From Bacteroidota bacterium (GTDB taxonomy: Bacteria; Bacteroidota; Bacteroidia; AKYH767-A; OLB10), in contig JADKJB010000001.1 of assembly GCA_016722525.1 (NCBI GenBank), positions 1-64,000 on the forward strand: DNA of 64,000 bases, read 5' to 3'. A program made the translations under genes and the position numbers. Under the pieces are notes generated by a model. That model was not told the origin of the DNA and made no database searches. It worked only from the letters and a program-made list of their open reading frames with translations. Shown here one piece after another: positions 19,179 to 27,514 of this stretch (its first letter is position 1; every line of letters begins with the position of its first letter).

Positions 19179-19820
19179 ATGAATTTTCTAGACGAAAAAC
19201 TGAACACCTATGTAGAAGAAAATACCGGAGCAGAACCCGATATTTTGCAAGAACTCAATCGCGAAACCTATGCTAAAATTATTATGCCCAGAATGCTATC
19301 CGGGCATTTCCAGGGGCGTGTATTATCCATGCTATCTCATATGATACAACCCGAAAACATACTTGCAATAGGCACCTACACAAGCTATTCGGCACTCTGC
19401 TTTTCAGAAGGCCGTAAAAAGGGCGGCAAAATAGTTACCATCGATATAAACGAAGAGCTTGAAGATATGGTAAAGCGTTATATTGTAAAGTCAGGTAAAG
19501 AAGCCAGTATCCATCAAATTATTGGAAATGCTATAGAAATAATTCCAACTTTAGAAGAACAATTTGATCTGGTATTTATTGATGCGGATAAAGAAAACTA
19601 CAGTAACTATTACGATCTTGTTTTCGACAAAGTTAAAGCGGGAGGATACATTATAGCGGATAATGTATTGTGGAGTGGCAACGTTATAAAAAAACCGGAT
19701 GAAATGGATGAAGAAACGCAGGCAATAGTAGCTTACAACATCAAAGTGCATCAGGACAAACGTGTAGCACATGTGCTTTTCCCAATACGCGATGGATTGA
19801 TGATTGCCAGAAAATTGTAA
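19179..19820 (+). CDS. Class I O-methyltransferase
   Basis: A 213-residue SAM-dependent O-methyltransferase of the catechol/caffeoyl-CoA type (COG4122). Motif I is ILAIGTYTSYSALCFSEG, followed by IVTIDINEELEDM, and the metal-binding region is LVFIDADKENYSNYYD with IIADNVLWSGNV. In motif I the usual EIGTFTGYSA reads AIGTYTSYSA: the first Glu is Ala and a Gly is Ser, a mild departure. The C-terminus LFPIRDGLMIARKL is standard. The next gene starts three bases after the stop, suggesting an operon. The methyl acceptor is unknown. Confidence 0.88.
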   Translation: MNFLDEKLNTYVEENTGAEPDILQELNRETYAKIIMPRMLSGHFQGRVLSMLSHMIQPENILAIGTYTSYSALCFSEGRKKGGKIVTIDINEELEDMVKRYIVKSGKEASIHQIIGNAIEIIPTLEEQFDLVFIDADKENYSNYYDLVFDKVKAGGYIIADNVLWSGNVIKKPDEMDEETQAIVAYNIKVHQDKRVAHVLFPIRDGLMIARKL

Positions 19821-19823
19821 GCT

Positions 19824-20858
19824 ATGGACAACTACTCATTAAAAAAGAAACCACATTATCCGGTATCCGAAAAATTAAGGGAGTACCTCAACTATTATTC
19901 CAGAGAGATAAAATTTGGTGTTGAATACAAAGACCTCACCAGATACAACAATGCTGTTCCACTATATAATCTGAAAGGGAAAGACACGTTGTGGGAGAGT
20001 GTGTTGTTTCCACAATCGGAGATGGAACATTTGAATAAAACACTGATCGATATATACTCTATATTAAAAACCGGTGGAGATACTTCGGTAACAGAACATT
20101 TGAGTGTTGACCGTATCGACTATTGTACATTTGGCAATTCCAATCCGTTCCGTATCAGAATTTTAAATATTTTTAACGAGAACTTCGATTATTTTTATGT
20201 TAAGCAGGCCGATGCGTCACGAATATATGGCCTGCAGCTGGAGCACATTTTATCTCCTAACCGTATCACCTATTTTGTGGATGGCAACACCTTAATAGAG
20301 GAGCATATTGCAGGGATACCCGGCGATATGTTTATTGAAAACAACCTCCATGACAAAGGCATCAACGAACTACGATTGGCTAAAGAGTTCGTAAAATTCA
20401 ATGAACGTTGCTTTGTACGATTATTGGGCGATATGCGATCCTATAATTACATCATTGATATTACTCCGGATTTCGAACAGGTGCATTATCGGATCCGTGC
20501 CATCGATTTCGACCAACAAAGTTATGAGGGCAGGAAAAACCTCTATTTTCCTCAATATTTTAAGGAAAACAAGGCTTTTGTGGATTTATGCATCAAATAT
20601 ATGACACCAGAATCGGTTCTTCAGTATAAACTGGAGGAATACACTTTGATTGTTAAAAGGATAAAAGCGGCCGGAAATATGTTCAATGATTTGTTGAAAT
20701 GTATGTGTATGGACACTATCTCCACAAAAGAAAAAATAGCTAATCTTGCTGAAGAATTAGCAAACCACTATCAGGATAAGTCATTTCTAAACTGTACTAC
20801 CATGGGTGAACTTGTAAATGCCAGTCTGCAGGCAGTTGTTAATAAAGTTAAAAATTAA
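19824..20858 (+). CDS. Conserved-type hypothetical protein, possible kinase-like fold
   Basis: A 344-residue protein I cannot name. Its segments line up loosely with a small-molecule kinase (APH-like) fold: FDYFYVKQADASRIYGL (candidate beta-3 Lys), NTLIEEHIAGIPGDMF (hinge-like), LLGDMRSYNYIID (D then N, like a catalytic loop) and IRAIDFDQQSYEG (like the metal-binding DFD). It ends with a helical region. There is no signal peptide, so it is cytoplasmic. It starts three bases after the O-methyltransferase stop, so the two are probably coexpressed. The kinase idea is inference from motif order and spacing. Confidence that it is a real gene is high. Confidence 0.75.
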   Translation: MDNYSLKKKPHYPVSEKLREYLNYYSREIKFGVEYKDLTRYNNAVPLYNLKGKDTLWESVLFPQSEMEHLNKTLIDIYSILKTGGDTSVTEHLSVDRIDYCTFGNSNPFRIRILNIFNENFDYFYVKQADASRIYGLQLEHILSPNRITYFVDGNTLIEEHIAGIPGDMFIENNLHDKGINELRLAKEFVKFNERCFVRLLGDMRSYNYIIDITPDFEQVHYRIRAIDFDQQSYEGRKNLYFPQYFKENKAFVDLCIKYMTPESVLQYKLEEYTLIVKRIKAAGNMFNDLLKCMCMDTISTKEKIANLAEELANHYQDKSFLNCTTMGELVNASLQAVVNKVKN

Positions 20859-20918
20859 GAGAAACGCGTTAAACTTTCTTATTCCAATTCCATCAAAAAC
20901 CAAATAAACAAACAAATC

Positions 20919-21308
20919 ATGAAAAAAATCGCCCTCCTAGCGGTGCTCCTGTTCACCGCATTCTCAACAGCAACCTTTGCTCAAAACGAAAAAAAACAAA
21001 CTACAAAAAAAACTGCTGAGCAGCGTACCGATTTAATGGTTCGTAAATTAACGACAGAACTTACACTCACATCTGACCAGCAAACTCAGGTTAGAGAGAT
21101 TGTGTTAAAAAGAGAATTAATGAGAGATGCAGGCCAACTGGACAAAGATTCCAGAGAGCGTATTGTTGGAGATATCAATACTTTATTATCTAAAGAACAG
21201 CAAGATAAATGGATAGAGATGAGAAAAGAAGCTAAAGAAAAGTACGAGCAAAAAAAATCAACTCAAAGCAATCCCAAAGAACAGAATGTTTCGGATGACA
21301 TCTATTAA
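20919..21308 (+). CDS. Small Spy/CpxP-like periplasmic protein
   Basis: A 129-residue protein with signal peptide MKKIALLAVLLFTAFSTATF ending AQNE. A helical LTxxQ-type core follows (LTTELTLTSDQQTQVREIV, then INTLLSKEQQDKWIEMRK), and then a Lys/Glu/Gln-rich tail. The LTxDQ and LSxEQ pair is typical of Spy/CpxP-like stress proteins, which bind unfolded proteins or metal in the periplasm. It has its own terminator 22 bases downstream. Exact role unknown. Confidence 0.8.
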   Translation: MKKIALLAVLLFTAFSTATFAQNEKKQTTKKTAEQRTDLMVRKLTTELTLTSDQQTQVREIVLKRELMRDAGQLDKDSRERIVGDINTLLSKEQQDKWIEMRKEAKEKYEQKKSTQSNPKEQNVSDDIY

Positions 21309-21329
21309 ACTATCTCATTTTCAATGATA

Positions 21330-21358
21330 AAAAGGAGGGGTTTCCCTCCTTTTTATTT
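21330..21358 (+). terminator. Rho-independent terminator
   Basis: AAAAGGAGGG pairs with CCCTCCTTTT across a GTTT loop, followed by a T-rich run. It ends the Spy-like gene. Confidence 0.85.
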
Positions 21359-21378
21359 TATATGATGGTTAAATTTTT

Positions 21379-21386
21379 TAACTTTG
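21379..21386 (+). promoter_or_regulatory. Candidate -7 promoter element
   Basis: TAACTTTG matches the Bacteroidota TAnnTTTG element, 22 bases upstream of the reductase ATG. No clear TTTG is seen at the expected upstream distance, so support is partial. Confidence 0.35.
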
Positions 21387-21408
21387 CCAACTTCAAAAAA
21401 CAGATGCT

Positions 21409-22123
21409 ATGGCCTACGAATTTTATGACGCAACAATAGTAAAGATCCTGATGAAACAGATATGGTTAAACGCTTCTTTATTCAGATGCCTGAAACTATG
21501 AATTTCAGTTTTAAGGCCGGGCAATTCATTATGCTTGACCTACCTATTCAGTCAAAGTATACCAACAGAAGTTACTCGATTGCCTCAGCACCTTCATCCG
21601 ACAACATTTTTGAATTGTGTATTGTTCTTAAACCAACGGGATTAGGTACTCCCTATAAATGGGAAAATTTTATGTAGGAACACCGGTTAAAGTCTCGAAA
21701 GTTCTTGGCAAATTTGGACTGATATAACCTATCGAAACAGATATTTGCTTTATTGGAACGGGAACCGGAATTGCACCGTTGAGATCTATACTATTAGATA
21801 TTCATAATCGTAAGTTACCCCATAAAAATATCTATATGGTTTTTGGCAATCGGTGGGAAAAAGATATTTTGTATAGAAAAGAGTTTGAATCCCTTGAAAA
21901 AGAAATGGATAACTTTACTTTTATTCCTGTTCTTTCCAGAGAAAACGCGGGGTGGGAAGGTCGTAATGGTTATGTTCATGCTGTTTACGAAGAAATTTTT
22001 GCCGACAAAAGACCTGCTAAATTTTACATTTGCGGTTGGGCTGACATGCTTAAGGAAGCCCGCCAGCGGCTGGAGGCGATGGGCTATGATAAGAAGTCGA
22101 TCAAATTTGAATCTTACGATTAA
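21409..22123 (+). pseudogene. Ferredoxin-NADP reductase-like flavoprotein, broken reading frame
   Basis: Joined frames give about 238 residues: MAYEFYDATIVK, then PDETDMVKRFFIQ, then FKAGQFIMLDLPI and RSYSIASAPSSD (FAD-binding RxYS). Next come FIGTGTGIAPLRSILLD (NAD(P)-binding), YMVFGNRWEKDILYR and KFYICGWADMLKEAR. This is the FNR superfamily (FAD and NAD(P) domains, no 2Fe-2S domain). Breaks near 21443 and 21672 are each repaired by one base in a homopolymer. A third defect is an in-frame TAA at 21725-21727 (FGLI stop PIET), which an indel does not explain. It lies 280 bases upstream of nuoA. It may be a true pseudogene or a functional gene with three errors. Confidence 0.75.
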
Positions 22124-22356
22124 CCATTGGCTCTGGAAAGCGAGTATTAAACTCAGGTCGGGTATGACATCATTGAAAGCGGATTGTTTTGAAATAAGTT
22201 CGTTTTATTGAATGACCCGAACATTACATCTTTCATTATTAGTTTTTCATTTCTATAACTCATTGTTTTTAAATTATTTAAAGAAAAACTACAGGGTATA
22301 GTATTTTTTTAGTCTCACTTACTTTTCAACATTCTTTCAAAGTTGCTTTTCCCATG

Positions 22357-22386
22357 CTTGTGCATTAAACTACTTAATTATATTTG
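22357..22386 (+). promoter_or_regulatory. Promoter of the nuo operon
   Basis: CTTG at 22357-22360 and TATATTTG at 22379-22386 are 18 bases apart. The -7 element is a perfect TAnnTTTG, and the first base after TATATTTGC is 17 bases from the nuoA ATG. It sits in a 280-base gap after the broken reductase, so it is the likely start of the complex I transcript. Confidence 0.5.
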
Positions 22387-22403
22387 CACCAAACCAAATT
22401 ACT

Positions 22404-22754
22404 ATGGGTTCAGGGTCGATATTGGCATTAATGATTGCAGCGGTTGCTTTTTCAGGAATCGCCATTCTAATTTCAAAGGTGGTATTAAAAACCACCCATA
22501 ACAAAGCAAAAGGGGAACCTTATGAGTGCGGCATACCTACTATTGGACCCAGTTGGATCCAGTTTAGTGTTGGCTATTATTTATTCGCTCTTATATTTCT
22601 GATTTTCGATGTAGAGTTAATATTTTTATTTCCTTGGGCAGTAGTAGTAAAGAAAATAGGATGGATCGCTCTTGTTGAAATATTAATATTCATCTTTGTG
22701 CTATTCATGGGTTTTCTATACGCACACAAGAAAAAAGCATTAAAATGGATGTAA
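22404..22754 (+). CDS. nuoA: NADH-quinone oxidoreductase subunit A
   Basis: A 116-residue membrane protein with three helices, the first subunit of the complex I membrane arm. KAKGEPYECGIPTIG has the conserved Glu and Cys in the loop after helix 1, and FDVELIFLFPWAVV is the conserved helix 2 motif with acidic residues in the quinone/proton path. The stop overlaps the nuoB start by 10 bases, so the two are translated together. Confidence 0.95.
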   Translation: MGSGSILALMIAAVAFSGIAILISKVVLKTTHNKAKGEPYECGIPTIGPSWIQFSVGYYLFALIFLIFDVELIFLFPWAVVVKKIGWIALVEILIFIFVLFMGFLYAHKKKALKWM

Positions 22755-23353
22755 ACCCAAAACCACCTACTGCATTTCCCGGTGAAGTGATTCAAACACC
22801 AGGTGGAGGTATTCTCGTAAGCAAAATGGATCAGGTAATTAATTGGGCACGAAGCAACTCCTTGTGGCCATTGGTATTTGGAACCAGCTGTTGTGCTATT
22901 GAAATGATGAGTACTGCATCAGCAAAATACGACTGGTCACGTTTTGGTTTTGAAGTTGCGCGTGCTACTCCCCGGCAAGCAGATGTAATTATTATTGCCG
23001 GCACCATAGTGAATAAAATGGCACCGGTTCTTAAAAGACTTTACGATCAAATGGCGGAACCTAAATATGTAATAGCTATGGGTGCTTGTGCTACCAGCGG
23101 TGGGCCATTTTTTTACAATACCTATTCCGTAGTTAAAGGAGCCGATCATATTATACCTGTTGATGTTTACATAGCAGGTTGTCCGCCCCGCCCCGAAGCA
23201 CTTATTCACGCTATGCTTGCTTTACAGGAAAAAATTAAAAGTGGCATGACTCGAGAACAGATAAAAATGCAAAAACCTGAACACAACCTTTTAAATGAAC
23301 AGGGAAGAGTTGCAACTAAAACTTCAGGCATTGTCGCCTGCCATCACTTTTGA
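22745..23353 (+). CDS. nuoB: NADH-quinone oxidoreductase subunit B
   Basis: NuoB carries the N2 4Fe-4S cluster next to the quinone site. All ligands are present: the Cys pair in FGTSCCAIEMM, the Cys in MGACATSGG and the Cys in IAGCPPRPEAL. Length is 202 residues. The last 20 codons (GRVATKTSGIVACHHF) overlap the start of nuoC by 59 bases, more than is usual. An alternative frame has a TAA directly before the nuoC ATG, so the real end may be near 23294 with one base miscalled upstream. Confidence 0.93.
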   Translation: MDVNPKPPTAFPGEVIQTPGGGILVSKMDQVINWARSNSLWPLVFGTSCCAIEMMSTASAKYDWSRFGFEVARATPRQADVIIIAGTIVNKMAPVLKRLYDQMAEPKYVIAMGACATSGGPFFYNTYSVVKGADHIIPVDVYIAGCPPRPEALIHAMLALQEKIKSGMTREQIKMQKPEHNLLNEQGRVATKTSGIVACHHF

Positions 23354-23749
23354 AGAAGGTGGTGAATGGCTCAATGTCTCGATTATCGCAGAAGAATGGA
23401 AATCTTTTTCAAATTCACTCAAGTTCACACCGGGGTTGGATTTTGATTACCTGTTTTGTCTTACCTGCATAGATTGGAAAACACATCTCACTATGGTGTA
23501 TCATTTCACGTCCACCATACACCGTCATAATTTTGTTGTTAAAATAAAGCTGGACAGAACCAAGCCTGAAGTAGAAACAGTATCCCACACATGGCGCACA
23601 GCCGAATTCCACGAACGTGAAGTTTTGAATTATTCGGAGTGAATTTTTTGAACCATCCTGATCTCAGAAATTTAATTTTGCCTGATGATTGGGTCGGTTA
23701 TCCCTTACGAAAAGACTATGAGGATCCAATTAACATGATTAAACTCTGA
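23295..23749 (+). CDS. nuoC: NADH-quinone oxidoreductase subunit C, one frameshift
   Basis: NuoC is the 30-kDa subunit of the peripheral arm. The first part reads FDYLFCLTCIDWKTHLTMVY, then VSHTWRTAEFHEREV. The frame breaks near 23622 in a TTTT run. With one more T it continues FELFGVNFLNHPDLRNLILP and DDWVGYPLRKDYEDP and ends at 23749, the canonical C-terminus. This is therefore an intact gene of about 152 codons with a base error. NuoC is separate from NuoD, unlike the fused NuoCD of enterobacteria. nuoD starts three bases later. Confidence 0.9.
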
Positions 23750-23751
23750 TT

Positions 23752-24866
23752 ATGTTAGAAGAGGTAAAAACCACTGCCGAAGGAGATCTGATTATTAATA
23801 TCGGTCCTCAGCACCCAGCCACTCATGGTGTTTTGCATTTGGTAATAACATTGCATGGTGAAACTATAAAAAAGGTAGAACCACATCTGGGTTACATCCA
23901 TCGCTCTATTGAAAAAATGTGCGAAAGTTTGAGTTACCGACAATTTATTTATGTCACCAGCAGGATGGATTACCTTTCCTCACACATCAATAATCATGGA
24001 TGCTCCATGCTGGTTGAAAAAGCCATGCAGATAGAGGTGCCGGAAAGAGCCCAGGTGATCAGAGTATTAATGGATGAACTTACTCGATTGGCTTCGCACC
24101 AACTCTGGTGGGGTGCAATGGCAATGGATATTGGAGCCTTCACCCCTTTCTTTCTTTCGTTCAGAGAAAGGGAAATGATCAACGAAATCATGGAAGAAAC
24201 GTGCGGAGCTCGTTTAACAATGAATTATATGGTGCCCGGGGGTGTTATGTTCGATTTACATCATAACTTCGTTAAAAAAGTAAAGACTTCATAAAACATT
24301 TCCGTTTAAAAATTGGCGAATACGATGAGTTGCTTACCGGAAATGTGATTTTTCAAAATAGAATGAAAGGCATCGGATTTTTATCAAAAGAAGATGCAAT
24401 TTCTTTTGGATGCAGTGGCCCCACCGCCAGAGCAAGTGGCGTTAGCTGTGATATCAGAAAATTATACCCTTACGAAGTTTACAGTAAATTGAATTTCGAA
24501 GAGGTGCTGGCTACTGAAGGCGATAGCCTGGCCAGGTATACCGTTCGTTTGCTTGAAATGAAACAATCCATGGATATTATCGACCAGCTGATCGACAATA
24601 TACCGGAGGGGGAATTTCAAACTAAAACAAAAGCAGTGCTTAAATTACCAAAAGGAGAATTTTACACTCGTGTGGAAACTGCCCGTGGTGATTTTGGAGT
24701 TTATGTAGTAAGCGAAGGAGGAACAACACCCTATCGTATCAAATTCCGCTCACCGGGTTTCTCAAATCTGTCAGCTCTGGATCATATGGTTCGAGGACAA
24801 AAGTTGGGCGATATGGTTGCTATTATGGGAACCTTAGATTTAGTAATTCCGGATATTGATCGATGA
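23752..24866 (+). CDS. nuoD: NADH-quinone oxidoreductase subunit D, one frameshift
   Basis: NuoD is the 49-kDa subunit forming the quinone pocket with NuoB. The first part has IGPQHPATHGVLHLVI (quinone-binding His) and HLGYIHRSIEKMCE. The frame breaks near 24286; restoring one A gives KKVKDFIKHFRLKIGEYDEL, after which the second part runs RASGVSCDIRKLYPYE to the conserved C-terminus LDLVIPDIDR. Repaired length is about 372 residues, somewhat short of the usual 400. The next complex I gene is nuoH, 188 bases on; nuoE, nuoF and nuoG are absent here. Confidence 0.92.
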
Positions 24867-25003
24867 GAAGTGATCCGTTACGAGTGAACAGTGATGAAAG
24901 TAACTAGCCTGCACAATAAAACTGTCAGGTTCGAATAAAAAAAAATGAAGCGAATAATGTTCAATAAGGATTAAAGTACTTTAAATTAAATAACAACTTG
25001 TAC

Positions 25004-25022
25004 AGACGCAATGTTTGCGTCT
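25004..25022. repeat. Small palindrome in the nuoD-nuoH gap
   Basis: AGACGCAA (25004-25011) and TTGCGTCT (25015-25022) form a perfect 8-bp stem with a 3-base loop. Palindromes built on GAGACGCAA/TTGCGTCTC occur widely between genes in environmental bacteria, so it may be a small mobile or REP-like unit. It is the only structure in the 187-base gap where nuoEFG would be expected. Confidence 0.5.
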
Positions 25023-25053
25023 TCAAAAAATTCAATAACACACCGAAACCTAA

Positions 25054-26130
25054 ATGTTTTCATTAGAAGGAATCACAGATTTAATACAAAACTGGCTTTA
25101 CCAGCAGATGAGTCCGGGATGGGCTTTGTTGGTGCAATTTGTATTGATTGGAATATTGGTGATTGGTTTATTTTCAATTTTAGGCCTTGTACTGATCATG
25201 ATGGAGCGCAGGGTTTCGGCCTGGATGCAATTACGTTTAGGCCCGAACCGTGTGGGACCGGGAGGAATGTTTCAAACTGTTGCCGATACGTTAAAGTTAA
25301 TAGTCAAAGAAGGCATGACACCATCCGGTGCCGACAAATTTCTTTTCAACCTTGCTCCATTTATTGTGATGATGGTTTCCATGGTAGTGTTGGCACCTCT
25401 TATGTTCGCTAAGGGCTTTCAGATTTGGGATGTCAATATTGGTGTGTTTTTTATAACGGCGGTATCTTCCGTTTCTGTAATTGGTATTTTGATGGCCGGG
25501 TGGGCCAGTAACAATAAATACTCTCTATTGGGTGCCATGAGAAGTGGTGCACAAATTGTTAGCTATGAGCTATCTGCCGGGTTAGCAATTCTGACCATTG
25601 TAATTCTTTCAGGCAGCTTACAAATTTCAGAAATCATTGCCGCACAACAAACAGGATGGTGGATATTTAAAGGGCATATCCCTGTTTTAATTTCTTTCGT
25701 GATTTTTATTGTAGCCGTTACAGCTGAAACCAACAGGGCGCCATTCGATCTGGCAGAAGCTGAATCAGAACTTACAGCTGGATTCCATACTGAATATTCA
25801 GGAATGAAATTCGCTCTTTTCTTCCTTGCTGAATATGTAAATATCTTTGTGGTTTGTGCTGTAGGTGCCACCCTGTTTCTTGGTGGATGGATGCCTTTCC
25901 ACATTGGCAACTGGCACGCTTTTAATCAAATTATGGACTATATACCCTCATCGTTATGGTTCTTCGGAAAAACTTTTTTCCTCATATTTCTTATAATGTG
26001 GTTCCGGTGGACTTTCCCCCGGCTGCGTATTGATCAATTGCTAAATCTTGAATGGAAATATTTATTGCCAATAAGTATGTTAAACCTGCTGCTAGTTACT
26101 GTAATGGCCTTGCTTGGATGGCACTTCTGA
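25054..26130 (+). CDS. nuoH: NADH-quinone oxidoreductase subunit H
   Basis: A 358-residue protein with about eight to nine membrane helices. It links the peripheral and membrane arms and forms the quinone entry. Conserved motifs: MMERRVSAWMQLRLGPNRVG after helix 1, FNLAPFIVMM, and the acidic quinone-chamber loop ETNRAPFDLAEAESELTAGF, followed by HTEYSGMKFALFFLAEY. The C-terminal WFRWTFPRLRIDQLL is standard. No defect seen. Confidence 0.95.
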   Translation: MFSLEGITDLIQNWLYQQMSPGWALLVQFVLIGILVIGLFSILGLVLIMMERRVSAWMQLRLGPNRVGPGGMFQTVADTLKLIVKEGMTPSGADKFLFNLAPFIVMMVSMVVLAPLMFAKGFQIWDVNIGVFFITAVSSVSVIGILMAGWASNNKYSLLGAMRSGAQIVSYELSAGLAILTIVILSGSLQISEIIAAQQTGWWIFKGHIPVLISFVIFIVAVTAETNRAPFDLAEAESELTAGFHTEYSGMKFALFFLAEYVNIFVVCAVGATLFLGGWMPFHIGNWHAFNQIMDYIPSSLWFFGKTFFLIFLIMWFRWTFPRLRIDQLLNLEWKYLLPISMLNLLLVTVMALLGWHF

Positions 26131-26203
26131 TGAATCAAAAAAAATCAAATAAAAAGTCAGCTACTGAATACCATAACCTTTCTAAAGGTTAAATTCTAAA
26201 AAA

Positions 26204-26761
26204 ATGTTTCTGAAAGAATATATAAAAGAAATAGTATCCGGCATCACATCCTTACTGAAAGGGATGCGCTTAACCGGTTATTATTTCATGCATCATAAAA
26301 AGGAGGAAATTACTGAACAGTATCCGGATAACCGTGCTACATTGGTACTTGCCGACCGTTTTAGAGGAGAGGTAGTGATGTCACACGATGCAAGCAATGA
26401 ACATGCCTGCACCGGCTGCACTGCTTGTGAGTTGGCTTGTCCGAATGGAACTATCAAAATAGTTACCAAACAAGAACTGACCGCAGAAGGCAAAAAGAAA
26501 AAAGCGATTGATAAATTCGTTTACCATCTGGAATTATGCACTATGTGTAACCTTTGTATTGAAGCATGTCCTACCAGTGCCATAAAAATGGATCCCACTT
26601 TTGAGCACAGTGTTTTTGACAGAAGTTTACTTACAAAAGTGTTAAATAAAGAAGGATCAAAAGTAAGGAGGGTGTTGAGTAATGAGTATATCAGCCATTG
26701 TATTTTATATCTTGTCTGCATTCATTCTGGGAGCGGGTGTGCTTGCTGTCACTACACGTAA
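26204..26761 (+). CDS. nuoI: NADH-quinone oxidoreductase subunit I
   Basis: NuoI carries clusters N6a and N6b. Both 4Fe-4S motifs are complete: CTGCTACELACPNGTI and CTMCNLCIEACPTSAI. The annotated end overlaps nuoJ by 80 bases, and the last 30 residues (SNEYISHCILYLVCIH) look like read-through of nuoJ in the wrong frame. One base shift upstream would end the gene at TGA 26676-26678, just before the nuoJ ATG, so the true end is probably there. Confidence 0.92.
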   Translation: MFLKEYIKEIVSGITSLLKGMRLTGYYFMHHKKEEITEQYPDNRATLVLADRFRGEVVMSHDASNEHACTGCTACELACPNGTIKIVTKQELTAEGKKKKAIDKFVYHLELCTMCNLCIEACPTSAIKMDPTFEHSVFDRSLLTKVLNKEGSKVRRVLSNEYISHCILYLVCIHSGSGCACCHYT

Positions 26762-27197
26762 AATATTCCGTTCGGCTATTTACCTCCTGGGTTCACTGGT
26801 CGGAATTTCCGGATTGTACTTCTGGCTTGAACTGGAGTTTATTGCTGCAATCCAAATTATTGTTTATGTTGGTGGAATAGTAGTACTGATAATTTTCTCG
26901 ATTTTCCTGACTCAGTCATCCGGTAAGGAAATGCCAAAAACAAATATTCGTAGAAGTATCGCCTCCTTGTTATCGGTAATACTTGGATTCGCATTAAGCT
27001 TTATGCTAATTGATGAATACGGTTTCGAATCAACGCATCCGCCTTTCGATAACAGTGTGGAGCGTATAGGAACCATGATGCTCCACACCGGTGCCGGCGG
27101 GTATATACTTCCATTCGAAGTGATAAGCATATTGCTCCTTGCTGCTATGATAGGCTGTATTGTGATAGCTTTAAAATCAACAACTGAACAGCAATGA
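26682..27197 (+). CDS. nuoJ: NADH-quinone oxidoreductase subunit J
   Basis: A 171-residue protein with five membrane helices. The conserved helix 3 region is ISGLYFWLELEFIAAIQIIV followed by YVGGIVVLIIFSIFLT, which holds the pi-bulge helix at the proton-channel hinge. An AAGGAG-type ribosome site lies just upstream, uncommon in this window. The stop overlaps the nuoK start by four bases (ATGA), indicating coupling. Confidence 0.94.
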   Translation: MSISAIVFYILSAFILGAGVLAVTTRKIFRSAIYLLGSLVGISGLYFWLELEFIAAIQIIVYVGGIVVLIIFSIFLTQSSGKEMPKTNIRRSIASLLSVILGFALSFMLIDEYGFESTHPPFDNSVERIGTMMLHTGAGGYILPFEVISILLLAAMIGCIVIALKSTTEQQ

Positions 27198-27508
27198 GCG
27201 AAATTCCTTTGACACATATTTTATTTGTAAGCACTGCGCTGTTCTTTATAGGAATGTATGGATTGTTTACAAGGCGTAATTTGATTACCATGCTTATGGC
27301 AATTGAACTGATGCTGAATAGCGTGAATATAAATTTTGTTGCATTTAATAAATATCTCTATCCGGCAAACCTGGATGGTATTTTCTTTACCATATTTATA
27401 ATTACCATTGCTGCTGCCGAAGCAGCCGTTGCTATTGCTATTATCATTAACCTGTACAGGAAATATCAGTCGATTGATGTGGAACAAACCGATGAATTAA
27501 AATACTAA
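27194..27508 (+). CDS. nuoK: NADH-quinone oxidoreductase subunit K
   Basis: A 104-residue protein with three helices, homologous to MrpC. RRNLITMLMAIELMLNSVNI carries the essential Glu of helix 2, and ITIAAAEAAVAIAIIINLYR carries the Glu of helix 3. Length is normal. It overlaps nuoJ by four bases and precedes nuoL by six. Confidence 0.95.
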   Translation: MSEIPLTHILFVSTALFFIGMYGLFTRRNLITMLMAIELMLNSVNINFVAFNKYLYPANLDGIFFTIFIITIAAAEAAVAIAIIINLYRKYQSIDVEQTDELKY

Positions 27509-27514
27509 ATTTTC

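Noticed and set aside
25011..25412. 133-codon plus frame overlapping nuoH
   Set aside because: It is an out-of-frame shadow of nuoH, which has clear family motifs.
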